This document shows, piece by piece, positions 58,608-64,000 of a DNA stretch of 64,000 nt. The position numbers were made by a program, and so were the translations under genes. Within the stretch, counting starts at the first letter, position 1. Each line of letters begins with the position of its first letter. Source of the DNA: a virus; IMG/VR virus record IMGVR_UViG_3300020203_000008, positions 62,001 through 126,000 of that record; one strand, given 5' to 3'. Under the pieces are notes generated by a model that was not told the origin of the DNA, searched no databases, and was given only the letters and a program-made list of their open reading frames with translations.

Positions 58608-59443
58608 TAGCTAGCCTTCTTTGCCGCTAGGGCAGCCAAAAGAACTGCCTCAAGGTCGTCATCAGACTTGGTAGCTGAGACTTCAGCCACAGGCTGATCT
58701 GAAGGTGCTCCACCAGTAGTCACCCAAGACACCAGATCGCTCAGACGCTTTCTGGAGCCCTTACGGTAGTCCTCCGGCTGGAACTCTGTCACTGACTGTT
58801 CCAGGAGGCTCTTAGCTGTCTCCAGAAGCGAGTTCTTAACTTCGATTTGCTGATCCTCAAAGGACTTGAGGTCCTCAGGCCAGACCAGTTCCTGCAAGAC
58901 AAGCTGATCGTTCAGGCCAAGCGTGACCTGGATGAGCTTGTCGTTCTTCCGCAGGTTCATCATTCCGATAAACACCAGTTCAGGATCTTGCTTCAGGATG
59001 TTCACCAGAACCGGGTAGAGCTTCCCACCATTGGCGGGACGAAACACGTAGGACGTGCCACTCTGGAAAGTGGAGTCCCGAACGTCGCTCAGACGGTGGA
59101 CGTTAAGCTCAAGCACGTTTGCCTCAAGCTCAGAGCCCTTAGCAAGCTCAACCTGCTCCTTAGTGAGCGGAATGATCTCGCCGTCGTCGTTCTCCTTACC
59201 CTTGGCAAGATCACCCATAGTGTGATCACTGTGCCCAGATTCCATGCAGCGGTAGAACTGCTTAACGGTACCGGGATAGCCACCGTCATTCAGAGCTACA
59301 CACTCGGGACAGAGTGAAACAAACTTCTCTTCTGAACCGGCACCAGTCACCTTAGCTGAAACAAGGTCACCAGTGACTTCCATGATGCCGAGAACAAGCG
59401 CCACACCCTTCTGGTATGCGCGATCCTTAACTGCTTTAGCCAT
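58607..59443 (-). CDS. Ku-family DNA end-binding protein
   Basis: A 278-residue protein. The central and C-terminal parts follow bacterial Ku: IIPLTKEQVELAKGSELEAN, then YVFRPANGGKLYPVLVNIL, FIGMMNLRKNDKLIQV, and LVLQELVWPEDLKSFE. The Ku barrel would encircle DNA ends. The N-terminus has CPECVALNDGGYPGTVKQFY and CMESGH, a possible zinc site. It starts after AGGAGG. Together with the DNA ligase it suggests end-joining or genome circularisation, as shown for Ku of mycobacteriophages Omega and Corndog. Confidence 0.82.
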   Translation of the reverse strand: MAKAVKDRAYQKGVALVLGIMEVTGDLVSAKVTGAGSEEKFVSLCPECVALNDGGYPGTVKQFYRCMESGHSDHTMGDLAKGKENDDGEIIPLTKEQVELAKGSELEANVLELNVHRLSDVRDSTFQSGTSYVFRPANGGKLYPVLVNILKQDPELVFIGMMNLRKNDKLIQVTLGLNDQLVLQELVWPEDLKSFEDQQIEVKNSLLETAKSLLEQSVTEFQPEDYRKGSRKRLSDLVSWVTTGGAPSDQPVAEVSATKSDDDLEAVLLAALAAKKAS

Positions 59444-59621
59444 GCTCTTGGAACCTCCTAAACATATTGAGATCGATTTTTACGGTTTCAGGCGGTGAGA
59501 CCACCTGCATAACACAAGTCACGGTACGGGTACCATGTTCTGAACATGGATAAAGACCACCGATGGTGACCTCTAGGTAATCTGAATCAAATTTACAGTC
59601 GCAATCTAGACGGACTTTCAT
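59436..59621 (-). CDS. Small zinc-type protein
   Basis: A 61-residue protein; ATG 59621 overlaps the upstream stop (ATGA). It opens MKVRLDCDCKFDSDYLEVT, then LYPCSEHGTRTVTC, so four Cys and a His are available for metal. Overlaps the Ku start by eight bases. Confidence 0.6.
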   Translation of the reverse strand: MKVRLDCDCKFDSDYLEVTIGGLYPCSEHGTRTVTCVMQVVSPPETVKIDLNMFRRFQEHG

Positions 59622-59872
59622 AACGATCTCGTTTCCAAGATTGCCCACTGTTGAGGCGTAAGAAATACTTTCTCGTCCTTAGCAACAATAGAAAGTGTTG
59701 CTCCTTCGATATCCCAGTCAACAGCAATGTCGGAGATATCAAGTTCTTTGCCGTTCACTGAGACAATAAGTGCGTAAAGGTTGCCGGAACGAACAGAAGG
59801 ATCACTGAGCGCACCCTGAAGAACCTCAGCCGCTTCTTGTGGCGTAAAAGTCTCATCCAACTCAAAGCTCAT
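59618..59872 (-). CDS. Phage protein, unknown
   Basis: An 84-residue protein (FTPQEAAEVLQGALSDPSVR, then LYALIVSVNGKELDIS). Starts at an ATGA overlap. Function unknown. Confidence 0.6.
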   Translation of the reverse strand: MSFELDETFTPQEAAEVLQGALSDPSVRSGNLYALIVSVNGKELDISDIAVDWDIEGATLSIVAKDEKVFLTPQQWAILETRSL

Positions 59873-60051
59873 TTAAATCCTCCATCTTCATCTAACCATG
59901 TAGATCCATTTCGAATCAGCCATGAACAAGTAGCGAGATGATATCGACGGTCTTCTAGCTTGTAAAGAGTGTTGCGGCGCTGTGCTAACGGAATAAGAGC
60001 GGCAGGGACTAAAGTGCTCCTACCTTGCAGGCGCTTCGGGGGAACTCTCAC
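59869..60051 (-). CDS. Small protein (60 aa)
   Basis: GTG 60051 overlaps the stop of the small membrane gene (GTGA). It ends RYHLATCSWLIRNGSTWL. Arg/Leu-rich; function unknown. Confidence 0.5.
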   Translation of the reverse strand: MRVPPKRLQGRSTLVPAALIPLAQRRNTLYKLEDRRYHLATCSWLIRNGSTWLDEDGGFK

Positions 60052-60155
60052 AATGGAACTCCATCGTTCACCTTTGGGGTCTTAGCTATAATCACCCAGA
60101 ACAAAATCTGATATGGGATGAGCGTGACTATGAGATATAGCCAAATCTCGTCCAT
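60048..60155 (-). CDS. Small membrane protein (35 aa)
   Basis: ATG 60155 to TGA at 60048. MDEIWLYLIVTLIPYQILFW is a single membrane helix with a short polar tail. The stop overlaps the next GTG. It fits exactly the 109-base space after the HicA-like gene. Confidence 0.55.
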   Translation of the reverse strand: MDEIWLYLIVTLIPYQILFWVIIAKTPKVNDGVPL

Positions 60156-60160
60156 GGGAC

Positions 60161-60373
60161 TCACAATTGAACTCCATGTGCTCGCAGCCACTTTTCAATC
60201 TGCTTAATACGTCGCATATCACCAGAGGTAAGAGCCGAAGTGAGAAACTCACCCGTTTTCGGGTCAGACCATCTCAAATGGTTTCCTCGCGTGATGGTGA
60301 CTTCAATGCCACCCTTGCGTGCCTTCCTGGCAAGCTTCTCAACGTCCTTGTTTGCACCTAGCTTTTGACTCAC
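60161..60373 (-). CDS. HicA-like protein, no visible HicB partner
   Basis: A 70-residue protein. ITRGNHLRWSDPKTGEFL carries the His of the HicA active site (GxHxxW/P context) and the C-terminus (MRRIKQIEKWLRAHGV) continues the dsRBD-like fold. HicA proteins are mRNA interferases normally paired with HicB antitoxins; no HicB is seen in the neighbouring genes. It may serve as a regulator or takeover RNase. It overlaps the previous gene by four bases. Confidence 0.65.
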   Translation of the reverse strand: MSQKLGANKDVEKLARKARKGGIEVTITRGNHLRWSDPKTGEFLTSALTSGDMRRIKQIEKWLRAHGVQL

Positions 60374-60855
60374 TTGATCAACTCCTTAAACATTCGTTTC
60401 AGAGCCGAAATGGCCCCGTTAACCTCATCTGGCGTAGCAGTCAGATAAGGATAAAGCATATCCTCGACGGTACTTCGAATGTCACCGTGCATGCCACTAA
60501 GATCATCAGCGGACCAGGCGTAGCCCCCCCACGACAACAAGATAGCTGAGTTGCACGACAACAAGATAGCTGAGTTGCCGGGCAGGTAGAAATCAACTTG
60601 AGTGCTATCAACTGTTACCCATGTGTCACACTTTGTGCAGGTCAGTTTCTCGATGCAGATAAAGAATACCAAATAGTTACTGATATCACCATAAGTGCCG
60701 AGGTAGTCTACAAAGGAGAGTTCCTTGCCTTCCTGACTGAAAAAGGGACTTTCGGCGTACTTCTCTTCAGTGTCCCATTGAGATAGGTAGTCTTCGGTCA
60801 TTGAGTAGTCGTAGTCTTCTCCAATAACTACTCTGAGGTTATCAAAATAGGTCAT
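60370..60855 (-). CDS. Phage protein with eight-residue duplication, unknown
   Basis: A 161-residue acidic protein (TEDYLSQWDTEEKYAESPFF) with CTKC in the middle. It carries NSAILLSC then NSAILLSW from a perfect 24-bp tandem repeat. It lies before the HicA-like gene. Function unknown. Confidence 0.6.
   Translation of the reverse strand: MTYFDNLRVVIGEDYDYSMTEDYLSQWDTEEKYAESPFFSQEGKELSFVDYLGTYGDISNYLVFFICIEKLTCTKCDTWVTVDSTQVDFYLPGNSAILLSCNSAILLSWGGYAWSADDLSGMHGDIRSTVEDMLYPYLTATPDEVNGAISALKRMFKELIK
60530..60577 (-). repeat. Perfect tandem 24-bp duplication, in frame
   Basis: Copies at 60530-60553 and 60554-60577 are identical over all 24 bases, giving eight extra residues. Perfect identity suggests recent origin or slippage. 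Confidence 0.95.
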
Positions 60856-60862
60856 CGTCCTC

Positions 60863-61393
60863 CTATACGGTAATAGCCTTAGGCTCAGGCAGAAGCTCAG
60901 CTACCGTAGGGATACGCTCCAAGAAGGACTTAGCTGCATCAGATTGCAATGCATCAATTGAGATTTCCTTCTGAAGATCCACACTCTGTCGATCAACGGC
61001 AATGACAGCACGGGCATAGTCGTTGGACAGTTTGGCCTCAAGACGCTGAAGGTCCTCACGGACACTTCGCTTGATAACGGTCACTTGGGTTACGTTATCG
61101 TGACGAATGCCGGAGCCGAAGGTAATGAAATAACCCATTTCCTCATACTCAGCACCCAAGGCTCGTGCAGCCATCACTTCCTTCTTGGCCTTCAAAAGAT
61201 GCTTCTGAAGGTCCTTCTGGATGGTCTTAATCTGCGTGTCGCTGTCATTCTGGTAAGCCTGGGTGAGAGACAAAGCAAGCTCATCCCTCCGGACCTTAAG
61301 CTCTGCCTTGAGGATTTCAAAGTCGCGCTTAATGATGCTACGAAGCTCGCGTCGTTCAGTAGGGCTCATAACCCCAGGTTCAGTCTTTGCCAT
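60863..61393 (-). CDS. Phage protein, helical, unknown
   Basis: A 176-residue helical protein starting at ATG 61393, with GGAGG six bases upstream (61399-61403). It opens MAKTEPGVMSPTERRELRSI and includes IKTIQKDLQKHLLKAKKEVM. A structured hairpin element lies ahead of it. Function unknown. Confidence 0.65.
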   Translation of the reverse strand: MAKTEPGVMSPTERRELRSIIKRDFEILKAELKVRRDELALSLTQAYQNDSDTQIKTIQKDLQKHLLKAKKEVMAARALGAEYEEMGYFITFGSGIRHDNVTQVTVIKRSVREDLQRLEAKLSNDYARAVIAVDRQSVDLQKEISIDALQSDAAKSFLERIPTVAELLPEPKAITV

Positions 61394-61426
61394 AATAACC
61401 TCCAATTAGATAGTAAAAATCACTCC

Positions 61427-61479
61427 GGGGGGAACGGACGCTGGGAAGCGTATGAGGGCGGACCTAATCCGTTCCCCCC
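61427..61479 (-). terminator. Large hairpin with inner stem between two genes
   Basis: GGGGGGAACGGA (61427-61438) pairs perfectly with TCCGTTCCCCCC (61468-61479), 12 bp. The 29-base loop contains a second stem, CGCT-GGGA-AGCG (61439-61450). On the minus strand a T run (ATTTTT) comes six bases after the outer stem. It could be a terminator; the organised inner stem makes a regulatory RNA structure possible too. Confidence 0.6.
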
Positions 61480-61489
61480 AAAGTGAAAC

Positions 61490-61690
61490 TTAGACCTCTG
61501 CTCTCACCAGGAAAACATCGGAAAGCGGGTTACGCACGATTTGACTGATCGCGCCTTGCGTGAGCGAGTAACGCTTCGCAACGGTCGTTTGCGGCTTACC
61601 CTGCTCGATTACCAGCTTCTTGATCCGAGCATTACGCTTAGCGATCTTCTCGGAGCGAGCCGGGTTACGGGGCATTGTAACGGACATCAT
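61490..61690 (-). CDS. Small helix-turn-helix protein
   Basis: A 66-residue basic protein with an HTH: IKKLVIEQGKPQTTVAKRYS then LTQGAISQIVRN, similar to a transposase-like or Sigma-70-region-4-like HTH. AAGGAGGTGA precedes ATG 61690. It is followed by a large hairpin, so it may control its own operon. The role is inferred. Confidence 0.65.
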   Translation of the reverse strand: MMSVTMPRNPARSEKIAKRNARIKKLVIEQGKPQTTVAKRYSLTQGAISQIVRNPLSDVFLVRAEV

Positions 61691-61960
61691 TCACCTCCTT
61701 GAATTACGGTAAAGTTCGATTGTTTTCTTGTAGGTCTCAACGATTTCTTTGTAACCCTCAATGGTTTCTTTGTAGCTCTCGATAATTCGGTCGGTGAAGA
61801 ACTCATAAAAGCAAACCATCCCCCACGCGATTCCAGTGTAAAACCATGGGATGATGGCACCACCGAGGATTGTGTTGATGGCTGCTAGAGAAAGAAACCA
61901 AATAGCGAGCCAGAAGGTGAAATACCCATAAAGGGGCTTTAACTTCTTTTTAGATCCCAT
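61691..61960 (-). CDS. Membrane protein with tandem heptapeptide tail
   Basis: An 89-residue protein; start ATG 61960 with GGAG seven bases ahead, 11 bases inside the end of the previous gene. Two membrane helices (FTFWLAIWFLSLAAINTIL and IIPWFYTGIAWGMVCFYEFF) are followed by a cytoplasmic coiled tail YKETIEG-YKEIVET-YKKTIEL. The heptads come from 21-bp repeats. Function unknown. Confidence 0.65.
   Translation of the reverse strand: MGSKKKLKPLYGYFTFWLAIWFLSLAAINTILGGAIIPWFYTGIAWGMVCFYEFFTDRIIESYKETIEGYKEIVETYKKTIELYRNSRR
61717..61779 (-). repeat. Three 21-bp repeats encoding heptads
   Basis: Units at 61717-61737, 61738-61758 and 61759-61779 are diverged copies with period exactly 21 bp, giving the YKxxIEx heptads of the membrane protein tail. 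Confidence 0.8.
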
Positions 61961-62186
61961 AGTTTTCTCCATTATTGAGATTTCCAAAGTCCTGGTAGAA
62001 CCTCCCTGCTCGAATCTCGGCGATGCGGGCCAGCACGTCAGCGTCACCAGGGACGCGTCGTGGGTCGGCGAAGCCGGTGGCGTTGCAGAGCGGGCATACC
62101 GTGGTGGCGGTCTGGTCAACCGGGTCACCCCAGATGACGCCGTCGCCGTTGCACTCGGGGCACGGGAGCGGTGCTTTGACGAACAT
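61950..62186 (-). CDS. DnaJ-type zinc-finger protein
   Basis: A 78-residue protein. PCPECNGDGVIWG and VCPLCNATGFADP are two CxxCxGxG-like units, as in the DnaJ zinc finger. The patch is unusually G+C-rich (43 of 60 at 62041-62100), unlike its neighbours. The end overlaps the next gene by 11 bases. Confidence 0.65.
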   Translation of the reverse strand: MFVKAPLPCPECNGDGVIWGDPVDQTATTVCPLCNATGFADPRRVPGDADVLARIAEIRAGRFYQDFGNLNNGENYGI

Positions 62187-62210
62187 CAGGTCTCCTGTTC
62201 CTCCACTTCT

Positions 62211-62405
62211 TCAGGATGCATCAGGAACCTCGACCTCAGCCGAGATAGGGATGGAGAGGGTAGTGGGTGACATCTGGCAGTTATCCATTTCAATCGTCCA
62301 CTCATAGAAGTCACCCTCCCAACCGGGAGCAAGCTCTCCAACTTCCTCGCACAACAGATCAAAAAGCGTCTCGCTCATGACCTGAAGAACTTCCTTTTTA
62401 GCCAT
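62211..62405 (-). CDS. Small protein (64 aa), unknown
   Basis: It opens MAKKEVLQVMSETLFDLLCE and ends in a beta-like acidic part. One-base overlap with the upstream stop. Function unknown. Confidence 0.6.
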   Translation of the reverse strand: MAKKEVLQVMSETLFDLLCEEVGELAPGWEGDFYEWTIEMDNCQMSPTTLSIPISAEVEVPDAS

Positions 62406-62776
62406 TAATCCTTCTCTTTCTCGTGATTTACCATGATTCTTTCAATTGTAAGATCCGTTGGGTTAAGTCGAAGTATGTCAATGCTATCGGCGTCCTCATC
62501 AGCATCTGCCCACCACTCTTTTGCCTGCTTAATGGCTTCCTCTTCAGTGGCAAAAACTACGTATGATGGAGCTTCATAGCCGCCAGTCCAGGCGACGATA
62601 AAGACTAGCTCTCCAATTTTTTCGGGTTCGTTCCAGTATTCGTCGTTGATCACGATTTCTAGTGCGTCTTGCGTTTTTGCTGCCCAGGTTTGGAGAGCGG
62701 ACGGAAGATCGAAGTACTTCTCTTCGATGGCGTCTGCTGCTGATCGCAGCACCGCTAGGAACTGTTCCTCTGTCAT
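62405..62776 (-). CDS. Phage protein, unknown
   Basis: A 123-residue acidic protein (MTEEQFLAVLRSAADAIEEK; ATEEEAIKQAKEWWADADE). It starts at an ATGA overlap. Function unknown. Confidence 0.6.
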   Translation of the reverse strand: MTEEQFLAVLRSAADAIEEKYFDLPSALQTWAAKTQDALEIVINDEYWNEPEKIGELVFIVAWTGGYEAPSYVVFATEEEAIKQAKEWWADADEDADSIDILRLNPTDLTIERIMVNHEKEKD

Positions 62777-62928
62777 TCGTGATCCTCTTGGACGATTGTG
62801 ATATCGAACTGAGCGATAGGGACACCCATAGCCTCAGCCGACTCAAGCACAAAGTCCGACGCGCCATTCTCACTAGAGAATGAATACGGGATCTTAAAAC
62901 GATGATGCGTTACGACCCATTGCTTCAT
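62773..62928 (-). CDS. Small protein (51 aa)
   Basis: ATG 62928 overlaps the upstream stop (ATGA), with GAGGT close ahead; the stop overlaps the next ATG. It reads MKQWVVTHHRFKIPYSFSS and continues alpha/beta. Both overlaps support it. Function unknown. Confidence 0.6.
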   Translation of the reverse strand: MKQWVVTHHRFKIPYSFSSENGASDFVLESAEAMGVPIAQFDITIVQEDHE

Positions 62929-63170
62929 AGATTACCTCTATCACTAGAAATTTTGGCACCTTCAATAGCTTTTCGTTCTAGAACTTTAGCCCTACCATTC
63001 CAAATGGTATCACCAGCCTTAAAGGACTGAGCGCAACCCTGTTGGGCTGCACAATAGATCGTTTCAAACTCGTATGTGCAGTTAGTGCCGGGGATGGTAT
63101 CCCGGATTACAAAAAGGTGTGTGGCCTCGATTTTCTGGCATTTTTGGCATTTCTTGTCAGTTGTTTTCAT
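62925..63170 (-). CDS. Zinc-type phage protein
   Basis: An 81-residue protein with KCQKCQKIEATHLFVIRD, then TIYCAAQQGCAQSFK, fitting a C-x2-C...C...C zinc site. It overlaps both neighbours. Function unknown. Confidence 0.6.
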   Translation of the reverse strand: MKTTDKKCQKCQKIEATHLFVIRDTIPGTNCTYEFETIYCAAQQGCAQSFKAGDTIWNGRAKVLERKAIEGAKISSDRGNL

Positions 63171-63495
63171 TTAGATATTCCTCAAAACGTACATCTGTCT
63201 CGCCCATAGCTAAAACACGGTCGGCATCAGAAAGAACAACATATTCCCATGGAGATACGATAATTTCTCGTTTCTGCATGATATGTTCGGTGTCTGTATA
63301 GCATTCAATGCTAGAGGCGCGATAAACGCCTCCAGGGTTACCTCGGGCTACATAAGCGCGGCATTTAATACCCGCACTATCCTGATAGCCAATTTCTTCT
63401 CTCGCCTCTTCTTCGGTGGTAAAGTTTACGCGATCCCACCAATCTATACGGCCGTCAGCGTACTTTCGACCGACTCGCCATTGCGTTTCGTTCAA
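63157..63495 (-). CDS. Phage protein, unknown (TTG start)
   Basis: A 112-residue protein; TTG 63495 overlaps the upstream stop (TTGA). Trp/Tyr-rich beginning (NETQWRVGRKYADGRIDWW). Alpha/beta in appearance; function unknown. Confidence 0.6.
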   Translation of the reverse strand: MNETQWRVGRKYADGRIDWWDRVNFTTEEEAREEIGYQDSAGIKCRAYVARGNPGGVYRASSIECYTDTEHIMQKREIIVSPWEYVVLSDADRVLAMGETDVRFEEYLNENN

Positions 63496-63584
63496 CGCAT
63501 ACCTTCCTTTATAAACTTGCCCACAATCAGGGTCAGGAAAGTAACGCCCAGTAGAATTACTGCGATAATGACTGTCCAGTTCAT
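63492..63584 (-). CDS. Small membrane protein (30 aa)
   Basis: ATG 63584 to TGA at 63492, stop overlapping the next TTG. MNWTVIIAVILLGVTFLTLI is a single membrane helix, followed by GKFIKEGMR. It is short but coupled. Confidence 0.5.
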   Translation of the reverse strand: MNWTVIIAVILLGVTFLTLIVGKFIKEGMR

Positions 63585-63611
63585 AAGCCCTCGCGAAGCT
63601 AGATGGATGGG

Positions 63612-63953
63612 TTAGTCTTCATAGTCTTCAATGTCTGAGATGTAGTCATCAAGGTCGGCTTGACTCTCAAAATCTGAGGAGTGGCTGCCGCAGTCGTGTG
63701 GAGCATCAAAAAGGCAACCGCAAGAGAGACGCTCTGAGGCTGCCGCTTGATCGAGCACAGAAAGCTCTGTGCCCTTGTCGTAGAGGATCTGAGTAAAGAT
63801 CCCAGAGCCGATCTGAAAGTTTCCCTTAACGATGATTTCGTCGTTGTAGGGATAGTCTCGGGAGTTGAGAACGGTGTCCTCGACGGTTCCGAGTTCTTCG
63901 ATCACGTCTCCGGGCTCTAGGTCTTCAACTGCTGTGAGAATATAATCGCTCAT
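63612..63953 (-). CDS. Phage protein, unknown
   Basis: A 113-residue acidic protein. The first half is beta-like (TAVEDLEPGDVIEELGTVED), then a Cys-rich turn (RLSCGCLFDAPHDCGSHS) and an acidic tail. Function unknown. Confidence 0.6.
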   Translation of the reverse strand: MSDYILTAVEDLEPGDVIEELGTVEDTVLNSRDYPYNDEIIVKGNFQIGSGIFTQILYDKGTELSVLDQAAASERLSCGCLFDAPHDCGSHSSDFESQADLDDYISDIEDYED

Positions 63954-63954
63954 C

Positions 63955-64000
63955 TTAAACCCCCTTGGGCTTCGTTGTCACTTCTCGAAGGGCAGTCTCA
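63955..64000 (-). CDS. 3' end of a gene starting right of the window
   Basis: The frame entering from the right edge ends ETALREVTTKPKGV-stop, one base before the ATG of the next gene. Only 14 residues are visible, so the identity is unknown. Confidence 0.35.
   Translation of the reverse strand, partial: ETALREVTTKPKGV

Noticed and set aside
1-64000. tRNA genes and CRISPR arrays
   Set aside because: No cloverleaf with a TTCRA arm was found in the noncoding gaps and there are no regularly spaced direct repeats with unique spacers.

Overview
The window is a 64-kb piece of a tailed double-stranded DNA phage genome. It carries a terminase large subunit, portal, capsid, tail tube, frameshifted tail chaperone and a 1,813-residue tape measure, and no sheath or contractile baseplate genes, so a long flexible non-contractile tail (siphovirus form) is expected. 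The host is most likely an actinobacterium: the phage encodes a Pup (prokaryotic ubiquitin-like protein), a Ku homologue and a monomeric B12-dependent ribonucleotide reductase, and its small membrane proteins look like those of actinophages. This host assignment is inference. Base composition is near 50% G+C for most of the window, with a few patches above 60%.

Layout. Bases 1-40744 read rightward and the rest reads leftward, so the two halves converge near 40.8 kb. The left part holds the terminase C-terminus interrupted by an intein (1-1191), the head genes (1.2-9.8 kb), the tail tube, chaperones and tape measure (9.9-17.8 kb), and tail-tip and fibre genes (17.8-27.2 kb). A Pup gene and a cluster of small membrane proteins, including a holin candidate, follow (27.2-29.1 kb). 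After a 180-base noncoding gap with candidate promoters comes an early-type block (29.3-40.7 kb): XRE regulator, PD-(D/E)XK exonuclease, Sak4-like ATPase, SSB-like protein, dCMP deaminase, primase-helicase, methyltransferase, class II ribonucleotide reductase, a dNMP kinase fusion and an HNH nuclease.

The leftward half (40.9-64 kb) is a dense array of about 55 mostly small genes, usually joined by 1- to 8-base stop/start overlaps (ATGA, GTGA, TTGA, TAATG). Recognisable members are a CsrA, a ParB-like protein, a bL12-like ribosomal protein, a RuvB-like motor, a RavA-like MoxR ATPase with a ViaA-like VWA protein, an ATP-dependent DNA ligase, a Ku protein, an orphan HicA-like protein, and SWIM and DnaJ-type zinc proteins.

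How it may work together. The right-hand genes look like a host-takeover and DNA end-joining set. Three products mimic central host control points: Pup (protein tagging for the proteasome), bL12 (translation-factor recruitment) and CsrA (mRNA binding). Ku plus DNA ligase could close the linear genome after injection. The nucleotide genes (deaminase, reductase, kinase) feed replication. No DNA polymerase, endolysin, integrase, tRNA or CRISPR array is seen in this window; the terminase N-terminus and whatever lies right of 64 kb are outside it.
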